Shown here one piece after another: positions 27,374 through 35,335 of a stretch of DNA of 64,000 bases. The stretch lies in the NCBI RefSeq assembly GCF_032271945.1, contig NZ_CP130319.1, forward strand, positions 4,173,001-4,237,000. The letters run 5' to 3'. Each line of letters starts with the position of its first letter. The stretch's first letter is position 1. The notes beneath the pieces were generated by a model. The model worked only from the letters and a program-made list of their open reading frames with translations. It did no database searches and had not been told where the DNA came from. The stretch comes from Paenibacillus sp. MBLB1832 (GTDB taxonomy: Bacteria > Bacillota > Bacilli > Paenibacillales > NBRC-103111). Made by a program: the position numbers and the translations under genes.

Positions 27374-27597
27374 GGTGATACACAACCCTCTCTCATTTTG
27401 GTTTATGGTTGAATTGAATGCCTTTTCATTCGGATGTAAGGGCTTTCCTTGGTTCTAACTTTACAGGGATTTAAGTTCAGTCAAAACCGATAAAACCGTC
27501 TATTTAAGGGAACAAACGTAAGATCTCTCCGAGCAGCCTTGCGGGAAAAAGGGGAGAATCTTACGATTGGTTGTCAATCGTACGGTGAGCTTCTCCA

Positions 27598-27622
27598 ATA
27601 AAAAAAGAGCCCGAAGGCTCTT
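27598..27622 (-). terminator. Terminator kept from a decayed gene
   Basis: On the minus strand AAGAGCC pairs with GGCTCTT across a CGAA-type loop (TTCG on the transcribed strand), followed by at least seven T. It lies right after the stop of the lectin-like remnant. Confidence 0.8.
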
Positions 27623-27626
27623 CCTT

Positions 27627-27773
27627 TTAATTAACCGAAATATTGTCAAAGCTCACACTATTGCCGAATACACCTTAATATTCACCTCATTAATAACGAC
27701 CTTCATGTGGTACCATGTGTTCGTGCTAATTGTTGTATTGGTAAGAGCAAGCTGTGTCCAGTTGTTGGTGAAC
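27627..27773 (-). pseudogene. C-terminal remnant of a LamG/lectin-type secreted carbohydrate protein
   Basis: One frame gives NNWTQLALTNTTISTNTW then YHMKVVINEVNIKVY, typical of concanavalin-like lectin domains of secreted glycosidases. It then shifts frame and resumes as NSVSFDNISVN and a stop, the usual final strand of such domains. The part between (about 20-25 residues in intact domains) is deleted, and an in-frame stop lies just upstream. Read by eye; the family name is tentative. Confidence 0.55.
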
Positions 27774-27846
27774 TACACACCAACTAAGAAGTGGGTGCTT
27801 CTTGATCAATGCAGCTAATGCTCCAAGTTTACCCAAGCTTTATAGG

Positions 27847-28041
27847 CTAGTTGCTAGCCAGTTCGTACTCCTTTTTGTACTGAGCTGGGGTATTCTTGAG
27901 CATGGTTTCTGTTTGCCTATAATGCTCGATCTTATCAGAAAGCATTTTGTTATAGATAATCCGAACACAGCCGAATACCATTGCAAGATATTGTTGCTGT
28001 TCGAGGCTAGGATAGATGCGATATTTATATGCTCTTAGCAT
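27847..28041 (-). pseudogene. N-terminal fragment of IS200/IS605-family TnpB
   Basis: The 64 residues MLRAYKYRIYPSLEQQQYL, then FGCVRIIYNKMLSDKIEHY and LKNTPAQYKKEY, match the N-terminus of TnpB/OrfB (the RNA-guided nuclease of IS605-type elements). The intact protein is about 370-400 residues; here it ends at a TAG after ELASN. No TnpA, no RuvC or zinc-ribbon part and no end hairpins were seen, so it is a dead relic. The frame also opens seven residues earlier (28062), but MLRAYKYR is the usual start. Confidence 0.85.
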
Positions 28042-28121
28042 GATTCGTATAAAAAGGTTCAATATCTAAACTTAGATTAGACCATTGTCATTCATCCCCG
28101 CTCTAGAAAACGGGAGAATTT

Positions 28122-29225
28122 TTACATCGGCCAATTAACCTCTTGCAAACTTGCATCCAAACGCTCCAAGGCGCGCTTCAATTCATTCTTCGGAATTCTC
28201 GCATAGCAATCGCCAATGCTGACCTCGAACCCGCATGTATGCTCATTAATCTCACGCAAAAAGTGGCTCAACCCCACGCCTGTCTCTTCATACAATGCGA
28301 TCAGAATAGGCTCCAGCTTGTCCTTCGGAAGCGCTACGCGAACGTGGAACATATTCGTTACAGGCACCCGCGGCAGCGTCGTAACCAGATGACAGCTATT
28401 ATACAGCGCAGCAAGTTCTACAGCTTGCTCATAGTACTGGGGCATTTTATGTACCCGCTGCTTGAAATAGTGACCTGCGGTCAAATAATACGGATAGAGG
28501 GAGATTAGATCGCCGCCATGACGTCTTTTCCACACTTTCGACTTCGCCGTAAACGCCTCTTCACCAGCTAGAATAGCGCCTGCAATCCCGCCAATGCCTT
28601 TGTAGAACGAGATATATACACTGTCAAAAAGCGCACAAATGTCCGCCGCGGTCTTCTGATAATACGGCAGCACTTCGTATAAACGAGCGCCATCTAGATG
28701 CAGTTTAATGCCTTTGGCACGGCAATGCGCCGAGATCGCGACAAGCTCTTCGAACGGCGGCAATTCACCGCCAATTTCCCGCTGAGGCAGCTCTAGGAGC
28801 AGACAAGCGATATCTTCCTGCAGCTCGAGAATCTCGTCTAAACGAATGAGGCGATCCTTCTCACCGAGGAGAATCGACTGGATCTGATGCAGCTCCCTCA
28901 GTCCATCTTCTTCGTGAATTTCGAGATGGCTCAGCGGATGGTAGGCCACTTTCCGAATGCCTGCCTCATCGCACCAAATGCGAAGGGCAATTTGCTGTGC
29001 CATCGTGCCGCTCGGGAAGAACACGGCTTTCTCTTTGCCTAAGTACGCGGCCATTTCCGCTTGAAAAGCTTCGATGCCTTCGCCGGTGCCATAAATATCA
29101 CTCTCAACCGTTCCATCAAGCTCATTGATAACTTCTTTCAAAACGTCCAAATTTCTGCGGCCATGCCCACCAACGGGATACTCCGTTTGGCGAAAAGCGG
29201 CTGCTAAAGGGGACAATGTGCTCAT
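28122..29225 (-). CDS. Threonine aldolase-like PLP enzyme (beta-eliminating lyase family), 367 aa
   Basis: Fold-type I PLP protein of the low-specificity L-threonine aldolase family, which cleaves threonine to glycine and acetaldehyde. Visible: FFPSGTMAQQIAL near residue 77 (phosphate loop), LHLDGARLYEV (PLP-nitrogen Asp) and SFYKGIGGIAGAIL with the Schiff-base lysine. The Tyr before that lysine and the long C-terminal domain differ somewhat from classical LtaE, so another beta-hydroxy amino acid is possible. ATG 29225 is preferred to an ATG at 29255 because AAGGAG lies 9 nt before it. Confidence 0.85.
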   Translation of the reverse strand: MSTLSPLAAAFRQTEYPVGGHGRRNLDVLKEVINELDGTVESDIYGTGEGIEAFQAEMAAYLGKEKAVFFPSGTMAQQIALRIWCDEAGIRKVAYHPLSHLEIHEEDGLRELHQIQSILLGEKDRLIRLDEILELQEDIACLLLELPQREIGGELPPFEELVAISAHCRAKGIKLHLDGARLYEVLPYYQKTAADICALFDSVYISFYKGIGGIAGAILAGEEAFTAKSKVWKRRHGGDLISLYPYYLTAGHYFKQRVHKMPQYYEQAVELAALYNSCHLVTTLPRVPVTNMFHVRVALPKDKLEPILIALYEETGVGLSHFLREINEHTCGFEVSIGDCYARIPKNELKRALERLDASLQEVNWPM

Positions 29226-29321
29226 TTGATCATGCTCCTTCTTCTGAGTCTCCATTCGATAGAGATCTTTGCTGTCGATTGGCTTATAATAAAAAGAAAA
29301 CCTGTGAAAAGGAGCTTCCCT

Positions 29322-29615
29322 ATGAATGAATTCCTTATCGGCTATAAAGAACAGTTTACTGCAAGTCCGACCGAAGTGAAAGTGAACGGCAAACGATTCT
29401 TTCTCACGGAAGCAGATGGTGTCTATTCCTTGCTTTCAAGTCGCTGCCCGCACGCTGGATTTGCTGTTGAGCTAGAGAATGGCGAGCTTGAATGTCCGAT
29501 GCACGGCTGGACCTTCGAAGTGCACACGGGACGCTGCCACAATATTCCGAGCGCAAGACTGCAATCCTATGAAGTTATAGATCGCGATGGCGAGCTGTTC
29601 GTACAGATGGACTAA
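29322..29615 (+). CDS. Rieske-type [2Fe-2S] ferredoxin, 97 aa
   Basis: The cluster motifs are CPH (near residue 43) and CPMHGW about 19 residues later, supplying the two Cys and two His ligands. The length and lack of a membrane anchor suggest a soluble Rieske ferredoxin of the kind that feeds electrons to dioxygenases or nitrite-reductase-like enzymes; none is encoded nearby. ATG 29322 follows AAAAGGAG with 7 nt spacing. It starts about 100 bp from the divergent aldolase-like gene. Confidence 0.92.
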   Translation: MNEFLIGYKEQFTASPTEVKVNGKRFFLTEADGVYSLLSSRCPHAGFAVELENGELECPMHGWTFEVHTGRCHNIPSARLQSYEVIDRDGELFVQMD

Positions 29616-29630
29616 TTTATAAATAAGGTA

Positions 29631-29661
29631 TTGACATTCACGCTACGTAAAGCTTTACAGT
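29631..29661 (+). promoter_or_regulatory. MerR-type promoter with 19-bp spacer and GTAAAGCTTTAC dyad
   Basis: TTGACA at 29631-29636 and TACAGT at 29656-29661 are separated by exactly 19 bp, the over-long spacing that MerR activators correct by twisting DNA. The perfect palindrome GTAAAGCTTTAC (29647-29658) lies in the spacer. It is placed 22 bp upstream of the MerR-family gene, indicating autoregulation. Confidence 0.85.
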
Positions 29662-29683
29662 AAAGGTGTCAGGAGGTGAAGAG

Positions 29684-30445
29684 ATGGAATATACCGTTCA
29701 GCACTTGGGTAAGTTGGCAGGGGTCAGCACCCGTACGCTTCGCTACTATGATGAGATTGGACTTCTTACGCCGGCAAGAATCAACTCATCGGGCTATCGT
29801 ATTTATGGGCAGGACGAGGTTGACCGACTTCAGCACATCTTATTTTATCGGGAGTTAGGCATCCCCTTGGAGCAAATCAACGAGATCATGATGTCGCCTA
29901 CCTTTGACGGCACCCGTGCACTGAAGGACCATCGCGAGCAACTCCTCGACAAACGAAGACAGCTGGATGCGCTCATTGCCAACGTTGAGCAAACCATCGC
30001 TGCCAATGAAGGGAGAATTACGATGACAGATAGAGCGAAATTCGAAGGCTTCAAGCAAAAGCTGATCGATGAGAACGAAGCGAAATATGGGAAAGAAATT
30101 CGTGAGAAATACGGGGACGAACAAGTCAATAAGAGTAATCAGCGGGTTAAAAATATGACGCAGGAGCAGCACGACGAGGTGACTCGTTTGGCTGGCGAGG
30201 TCACAGCTGCGCTTGCTGAAGCTTTCAAGCTAGGAGACCCCGCCAGTGAGCTGGCTCAAAAAGCAGCCGACTTGCACAAGCAATGGCTCTGTTTCTATTG
30301 GACCGAATATAGCAAAGAAGCGCATGCTGGGCTTGCCGAAATGTATGTGGCCGATGAGCGCTTTAAGGCCTACTACGACGAGAAGCAGCCTGGGACGGCT
30401 GAGTTCCTCCGCGATGCGATTCACATTTATACAGGGGTACACTAG
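29684..30445 (+). CDS. MerR-family regulator with TipAS ligand-binding domain, 253 aa
   Basis: The N-terminal winged helix (GKLAGVSTRTLRYYDEIGLL then NSSGYRIY) is a MerR domain, followed by a coiled-coil dimerisation helix (about 75-120). The C-terminal TipAS domain (about 135-250, helical, with KQWLCFYWTEY) in known relatives binds peptide antibiotics or other lipophilic drugs and triggers transcription. ATG 29684 follows AGGAGGTGAAGAG. Convergent with a MATE exporter, which could be a target, though it has its own upstream region. Confidence 0.92.
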   Translation: MEYTVQHLGKLAGVSTRTLRYYDEIGLLTPARINSSGYRIYGQDEVDRLQHILFYRELGIPLEQINEIMMSPTFDGTRALKDHREQLLDKRRQLDALIANVEQTIAANEGRITMTDRAKFEGFKQKLIDENEAKYGKEIREKYGDEQVNKSNQRVKNMTQEQHDEVTRLAGEVTAALAEAFKLGDPASELAQKAADLHKQWLCFYWTEYSKEAHAGLAEMYVADERFKAYYDEKQPGTAEFLRDAIHIYTGVH

Positions 30446-30552
30446 CACGTTTTCTATGAAACTCCATACGAATCCAAAACTTTTACAAGAGATTGCATAT
30501 ACTAGCATTACCAGCCGCCAGCAACCAACCTCGTGTCACCTCTGTTTAACTA

Positions 30553-30592
30553 AAGAAGCACAAGCCTCCCCACCAAGAGTCTTGTGCTTCTT
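30553..30592. terminator. Bidirectional terminator
   Basis: A perfect 12-bp stem AAGAAGCACAAG / CTTGTGCTTCTT with a 16-nt loop between the converging MerR and MATE genes. Confidence 0.8.
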
Positions 30593-30594
30593 CG

Positions 30595-31971
30595 TTAGCT
30601 GGCGATCGTTTCACCGTGAGGTTTCACGAGCGCTTTCGTTTGCCAAATTCGGCTTCTCCAGCGTACATACATAAGCAATCCTCGTACCCATTCATCCGCG
30701 GTAAACGCAATCCACACCCCGAGCAAGCCCATTTCCATCCGAATGCCTAGCCAGTATGCCAATGGCACCGCGATCCCCCACATCGATACAACGCCCATCA
30801 AAACTGGGAATCTAGCATCACCCGCTGCTCGCAATGAATTGATAACAACCAAATTGAATGTCCTGCCAGGCTCTAAAATGATAGACAGCAAGAGGATCAT
30901 CGACCCCATCGCTATGATGTCCTGATTTTCCGTGAACAGGCCAAGCAGGCCTTTCCGAAATATCGCGGTGATGCTAACCACGATGAAAGTGACGAGAAAC
31001 GTGATCTTGAGGCTGCGAAGCAATTTGTGATAGGCCTCTTTGAAAGCGCCTGCACCGACCATATGGCCGACAATAATTTCAGTTCCCATTCCGATCGCCA
31101 TGCCGAGCGAGATGAAATAGTTTGTCACATTCATGACGTACACATGTGCGCTCAAAGCGGTAGCCCCAATAATATTAATAAAGCTGAAAATCATTAAATA
31201 CTGCGACTGCCACGAGATATGCTCACCTGCAGCCGGGAGCCCAACACTGAGAATTTGCTTCATAATGCGCCGATCAAAACTCATATAATGTTTTAATAGA
31301 ATTGGTACTTGCAAGCGTCTGTATAGGATAACTAAAAGGACAATGAGACCGGCTAACCGACTGACGATGGTTGAAACCGCCGCCCCGGTAACTCCCCACT
31401 CTGGGAATCCAAGGTTACCGAAAATCAAAAGACTGTTCCCCACGACGTGAATCACATTCACACCTAGCGTCACATACATAACGTCCCGCGTATGTCCGTT
31501 AGAGCGTAGAATGGAAGAAATCGCGTAGGAAAGCGCCTCGATCCATATAAAAGCTGAGATCAAATTCAGATACTTTTTCGCAATCGCAATTTGCTCTGGA
31601 GCCAAATTCATGAGATGCATCAAGGGTTCAGCAAAGGTGATTAATGCGATACTTACGATGGCGCCGAAAATGAAATTAATCGTGATCGCCAGCGCCGAAA
31701 TATGGCTTGCTTCCTTCACTTTCCCCGCGCCCAAATGCTGCGCAACGGCCACACTCGTACCAATCCCGACAAACCCGAACATCAGAATGCAAAATACAAT
31801 AATTTCATTCGCCAAACCCACGGCACCTGTCACTTCATCCGAAATGCGGCTCAGCATGAACACATCCGCCGTGCCTAGCATCATACGCAGGACAGAATCT
31901 ATAAAAATCGGCCAGGTCACCGGGAAGAGACTGAGTTTCGTCCAGGACGCGGCTGATTCTATGCCTTTCAT
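30595..31971 (-). CDS. MATE-family multidrug/organic-cation exporter, 458 aa
   Basis: About twelve transmembrane helices in two homologous halves. The N-terminal half includes FIDSVLRMMLGTADVFMLSR and GIGTSVAVAQHLGAGK; the second half has GTEIIVGHMVGAG, the mirrored motif. MATE proteins export drugs or metabolites using Na+ or H+ gradients. ATG 31971 follows GAGGGTGATC. The upstream region holds a G-rich tract and a hairpin-repeat array. Confidence 0.92.
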   Translation of the reverse strand: MKGIESAASWTKLSLFPVTWPIFIDSVLRMMLGTADVFMLSRISDEVTGAVGLANEIIVFCILMFGFVGIGTSVAVAQHLGAGKVKEASHISALAITINFIFGAIVSIALITFAEPLMHLMNLAPEQIAIAKKYLNLISAFIWIEALSYAISSILRSNGHTRDVMYVTLGVNVIHVVGNSLLIFGNLGFPEWGVTGAAVSTIVSRLAGLIVLLVILYRRLQVPILLKHYMSFDRRIMKQILSVGLPAAGEHISWQSQYLMIFSFINIIGATALSAHVYVMNVTNYFISLGMAIGMGTEIIVGHMVGAGAFKEAYHKLLRSLKITFLVTFIVVSITAIFRKGLLGLFTENQDIIAMGSMILLLSIILEPGRTFNLVVINSLRAAGDARFPVLMGVVSMWGIAVPLAYWLGIRMEMGLLGVWIAFTADEWVRGLLMYVRWRSRIWQTKALVKPHGETIAS

Positions 31972-32049
31972 ACGTGATCACCCTCTAGTTGCAAATGAAA
32001 CTAGCATAGAACACGTAAGCGATTGCAGTCAAATGATAAAAATTGGTGT

Positions 32050-32082
32050 GGGTGTGGGCGCGGGTGGGGAGGCGGGATGGGG
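32050..32082 (+). other. G-quadruplex-type G tract
   Basis: Six runs of three or four G within 33 bases (32050-52, 56-58, 62-64, 66-69, 74-76, 79-82) with 1-4 nt loops, fulfilling the G3+N1-7 pattern on the + strand. It lies between the repeat array and the MATE gene. Confidence 0.7.
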
Positions 32083-32382
32083 CGTTAGACGGATTTTCCG
32101 TCAATCTCACATCATTCGGCCTCGTCCAGCACCGAGATAGACGGTTTTTCCGTCAATCTCGCCCAATTCGGCCTCGTCCAGCACCGAGATAGACGGTTTT
32201 TCCGTCAATCTCGCCCAATTCCGCCTCATCCAGCACCGAGATAGACGGTTTTTCCGTCAATCTCGCCCAATTCGGCCTCATCCAGCACCGAGATAGACGG
32301 TTTTTCCGTCAATCTCGCCCAATTCCGCCTCATCCAGCACCGAGATAGACGGTTTTTCCGTCAATCTCGCCAAATCGGCCTT
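32079..32382. repeat. Tandem array of six 52-bp units, each with a 27-nt hairpin
   Basis: Units start at 32079 (diverged), 32131, 32183, 32235, 32287 and 32339 (last one truncated). Each contains GAGATxGACGG, five T and CCGTCxATCTC, a 10-pair stem with one mismatch, followed by a 20-25 bp linker in which single bases vary (TTCGGCCTCG / TTCCGCCTCA). The stems are nearly invariant while the linkers vary, so structure seems to be kept. There are no unique spacers, so this is not CRISPR. The array ends about 6 bp from the stop codon of the adjacent gene. Confidence 0.95.
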
Positions 32383-32387
32383 TGTGC

Positions 32388-33053
32388 CTACCTCCGATGC
32401 AGTAGCTTCACCCCATTCTCCGTTATTCTAAATTTATGGCACCTGAAATCGCTCCCCCCAATTGATTCTATCAAACTATTGGCTTTCAAATTACGTACCA
32501 CCCTCCTGCAAGCCTCTCTCCTAAGTTGAAGCCACTTGGATACATCAGCTAGCTGAAAAGGTTCATTCCTAAGTATGCCGCACCTTAACACCTCCCGCTC
32601 ATAGACAGGCAATTGGAGCAACCCTGCACCCTCCACATGTCCTACCCGACCTATTAACTCATACAAGTTCCTTTGGCAGAAAATCGGCTTCTTCTCCAGC
32701 TCATCTCTACTATAAGGAAAATATGTATACCCCAGTATCGCAACTGAACGCGCACGTGCTCTCTCGAAGGAGAAGCGGTCTCTCGTAATTCTCTCAGCGT
32801 GTGTAACGAAGCTGTCCTCCTCGAACACGGTTCGCAGCATAGGATGACAGACATCTGCATAGATCTTCGTCCCCGACAAGCTCAACAATTCAAATTCAAG
32901 CATCAAACCATCAAACGTTCCCAAAACAGGTATCAACACCTCCTCTAGAAGTTTCTTCGTACCCGTTAAATCCCTTCCTAACATCTCCAGCCTCTGACCA
33001 CTGGCTCCTTTTATCTGCTCCTTCAAGAAACTCTCAAACTCCTTCTCAAACAC
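32388..33053 (-). CDS. Unassigned protein: nuclease-like region plus C-terminal winged helix, 221 aa
   Basis: Two parts can be seen. Residues about 50-125 have the pattern of Vsr/DUF559-type PD-(D/E)XK folds: acidic strand LEFELL, KIYADVCHP with Asp67, then RDRFSFERARARSVAILGY and YFPYSRDEL, resembling the R..R...L...GY..(R/P)...DEL end of such domains. Catalytic residues are not certain. Residues about 150-220 look like a winged helix (LADVSKWLQLRREACRRVV and FRITENGVKLL). I recall similar proteins being frequent in Paenibacillus without a known function. GTG 33053 follows AAGGAGG with 8 nt spacing. The hairpin array starts directly after its stop. Confidence 0.8.
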   Translation of the reverse strand: MFEKEFESFLKEQIKGASGQRLEMLGRDLTGTKKLLEEVLIPVLGTFDGLMLEFELLSLSGTKIYADVCHPMLRTVFEEDSFVTHAERITRDRFSFERARARSVAILGYTYFPYSRDELEKKPIFCQRNLYELIGRVGHVEGAGLLQLPVYEREVLRCGILRNEPFQLADVSKWLQLRREACRRVVRNLKANSLIESIGGSDFRCHKFRITENGVKLLHRR

Positions 33054-33074
33054 CTCAATCGCCTCCTTAGAGAA

Positions 33075-33115
33075 TAAAAAAACGCCGCAACTCCAATAAA
33101 AGGAGCTAACGGCGT
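33075..33115 (-). terminator. Terminator upstream of the winged-helix gene
   Basis: On the minus strand ACGCCG / CGGCGT with inner CTCC / GGAG, followed by seven T. The next gene upstream already has its own terminator at 33294-33324, so this one seems to belong to something lost between them. Confidence 0.8.
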
Positions 33116-33128
33116 GTGCTTCACGCTT

Positions 33129-33290
33129 AGAATGGTTGATGATTGTAATTGATTATTTCTGCCATGATGGCGCGCGATGTGGGCAAGTTAATCGCACTGC
33201 TATAAACTCACCTTAACAGATTCTCGCTTGTTTCGCAAAGCCTTCCTCTCTCCTGCAAGCCCTGCTCCCCCACCTAGAAATCCCCCACAA
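33129..33290 (-). other. Gap holding a possible 25-residue gene tail
   Basis: On the minus strand a short frame VYSSAINLPTSRAIMAEIIN continues for six residues to a TAA about 20 bp before the terminator at 33075-33115. It is blocked upstream by a stop and has no start or ribosome site. It reads like the C-terminal end of a deleted gene. Nothing else was recognised in this gap. Confidence 0.3.
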
Positions 33291-33293
33291 ATC

Positions 33294-33324
33294 GAAAAAA
33301 CCTTGGCAACATCCCCCAAGGTTT
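33294..33324 (-). terminator. Terminator of the dehydrogenase/isomerase pair
   Basis: AAACCTTGG / CCAAGGTTT stem with the T run on the minus strand, 10 bp after the stop of the dehydrogenase gene. Confidence 0.85.
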
Positions 33325-33333
33325 CCCCACATT

Positions 33334-34353
33334 CTACTTCACCTGCACCCAAGCCCCTTGCCCATCCGCTGAAGCGATCTCGGCCACAGCAATTTCAATG
33401 CTATCCTTTGTGCTCAATGGCGCTGCAGTCACAATCGTACCGCCCGCAAGCAACGTTTCGATGAAATATTTTAACTCTAAATAATAGCCCATTTCTGGCG
33501 ACAACTCTGGCTTGAAGCCTGCGCTGTCGTTCGGGTTTACTTTCAAGCCGTCACTGTTAAATACCAAGTTGCCGCCTTGAAAATTAACACGGAACTGCAT
33601 ATCAAAACCGAAGTCGCCTTGAAGCGTCCAATCTGCTTGTGCATTGACAACTTTGCCGTCACTGTACTTATAGTTCGCAGAAACCATATCGTAACCGCTG
33701 CCTGGAACCACATTGCGCGCCAAGCAGGATACGGATTCTGGTTTGCCGAACAGCCAGTTCACCATGTCGATATCATGAACGTGCATATCTAGCAGCGCAC
33801 CGCCGCTCTTCTCCTTCTCAAGCAGCCATGGTCCCCAAGTTGGCGTCCCACCGCCGCGGTAGAAGTAACCGCCAGTTGCTTGACCATAAGTTCCGTTTTC
33901 CACGACTTCTTTCAGGTACACATAGGCTGGCCAGAAACGAAGACATTGACCAATCATCAATTGTTTCCCGTTCGCCTCAGCCGCCGCAATCATATCTTGG
34001 CACTCTTCCGCATTCAACGCCATCGGCTTCTCACATAGCACATGAAGTCCTGCATTCAAACATTGAACAGAGATATCACGGTGCAGATATGTCGGCAGGG
34101 CTAAGTCTACGAAATCTAGCTGCTCTTTCTCAATCATTTCTTCGACATCCGTATATTTCTTATACTTGCTGAAATCAATGCTAGAAGCACCCGTGTCAAT
34201 GTTACCTGCTACAGCATTACCTTCGAGCTTCACAGGATCAATATCGCATAGAGCTACTACCTGAATCGCAACTCCCTCTGCTTCCAAGCGTACGTAGTTC
34301 TCCAAATGCGTTCTACCCATGAATCCTAAACCGACGAGTCCGATTCTTAGCAT
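33334..34353 (-). CDS. Gfo/Idh/MocA-family oxidoreductase, 339 aa
   Basis: Rossmann motif GLVGLGFMGRTHLENY, the LCEKPMALN lysine motif near residue 110, and DMHVHDIDMVNW, where the H..D pair fits the family's active site. Likely an NAD(P)-dependent dehydrogenase of a sugar or cyclitol. Its ATG is only 2 bp beyond the stop of the isomerase gene, whose last codons carry its ribosome site (GGGGAGGAAG). The tight pairing suggests sequential oxidation and isomerisation of one substrate. Confidence 0.9.
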   Translation of the reverse strand: MLRIGLVGLGFMGRTHLENYVRLEAEGVAIQVVALCDIDPVKLEGNAVAGNIDTGASSIDFSKYKKYTDVEEMIEKEQLDFVDLALPTYLHRDISVQCLNAGLHVLCEKPMALNAEECQDMIAAAEANGKQLMIGQCLRFWPAYVYLKEVVENGTYGQATGGYFYRGGGTPTWGPWLLEKEKSGGALLDMHVHDIDMVNWLFGKPESVSCLARNVVPGSGYDMVSANYKYSDGKVVNAQADWTLQGDFGFDMQFRVNFQGGNLVFNSDGLKVNPNDSAGFKPELSPEMGYYLELKYFIETLLAGGTIVTAAPLSTKDSIEIAVAEIASADGQGAWVQVK

Positions 34354-34355
34354 GC

Positions 34356-35198
34356 TTACTTCCTCCCCAGAATAGCATCCATAGCACCAGATGTGTTATT
34401 AATAATTTGATTACCATGATGGGTGTATCCAGGAATCATTTCAGCGATCACATAGTCTTGATACCCGATGGCTTGCAGACCTTTTACCACTTCCGGAAAG
34501 TTCACATCGCCAGCAAGAAGATCGACGAAACCATGCAAACCGCCTGCCGCGCGGCGATAATCTTTGAAATGTACTTTTTTGATACGATGATTCAAAATAG
34601 CAATCCAATGCTCCGGGTATCCTGAGAAAATCACGTTGCCTACATCGAAATACGCCCCAACGTACGGCGAATTTACTTTATCAATGAAATCCCGCATTTC
34701 CAGCGGTGATAGTAAAAATTTGTTCCACACATTCTCGATTCCGATGGAAACTTTCAGCTCTTCCGCAACCTTGGAAAGCTCTGTAATCGCCGCCAAGGAA
34801 TAGTCATAAGCCTGGTCATAAGGTACCACTTCGGAATCTGGAATGAAATCCACACCAACTGCACCTGGAACGACCAGAATTGTATCCACGCCAAGTATGG
34901 CTGCAAATTCAAGCTGTTTCTTCACGATATCTTTCGCTTTTTGACGCGTTTGCGGTTGACTACTCGTCAAGGAGTAGGACCAGAACAAACCTGTTGCCAG
35001 TGAGCTGATTTCGATACCAACTTCATCTGCAAGCTGACGGTAACTGCGGATTTCGCTTTCCGAGCTTTCGAGGCTTAAATGCCCCCTTTCATTCAAAGCG
35101 AGTTCAATGCCGTCAAAACCTGCTTTTTTCGCTAAAACGATTGCGTCTTCAACTGTAGTACCACCTGGAAATGACCAAATATTGATCCCTTTTTTCAT
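34356..35198 (-). CDS. Sugar phosphate isomerase/epimerase-family TIM barrel, 280 aa
   Basis: AP-endonuclease-2/xylose-isomerase-like barrel. Metal-site candidates: IGIENVWN (Glu near residue 152), AYFDVGNVIFSGYPEHW (Asp/His), KVHFKDYR (His/Asp) and VIAEMIPG (Glu). These four positions are the usual divalent-metal ligands of epimerases and isomerases in the family. The substrate is unknown. ATG 35198 follows GACGGAGGAG. Divergent from an AraC regulator likely to control the pair. Confidence 0.88.
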   Translation of the reverse strand: MKKGINIWSFPGGTTVEDAIVLAKKAGFDGIELALNERGHLSLESSESEIRSYRQLADEVGIEISSLATGLFWSYSLTSSQPQTRQKAKDIVKKQLEFAAILGVDTILVVPGAVGVDFIPDSEVVPYDQAYDYSLAAITELSKVAEELKVSIGIENVWNKFLLSPLEMRDFIDKVNSPYVGAYFDVGNVIFSGYPEHWIAILNHRIKKVHFKDYRRAAGGLHGFVDLLAGDVNFPEVVKGLQAIGYQDYVIAEMIPGYTHHGNQIINNTSGAMDAILGRK

Positions 35199-35335
35199 CG
35201 TTATCTCCTCCGTCTCTTAGCTTTATTATAAAAGAGGAGCAGGCGCGTTGATTTATCTATTCAGCCGAATTATTTGCACTTTATCCAAATATGCTGTGGT
35301 AAAATAGCAATAACCCCCTAGAGAGGACGGACAGC

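Noticed and set aside
27847-28041. Functional TnpB or complete IS605-type element
   Set aside because: Only the first 64 residues remain, with no RuvC motifs, zinc ribbon, TnpA or end structures.
31610-32140. 176-residue open frame on the + strand running into the repeats
   Set aside because: Antisense to the MATE gene and ends inside the repeat array; no ribosome site or recognisable domain.
32079-32382. Possible CRISPR array
   Set aside because: The 52-bp units are continuous and repeat their linkers almost unchanged; there are no unique spacers and no cas genes.
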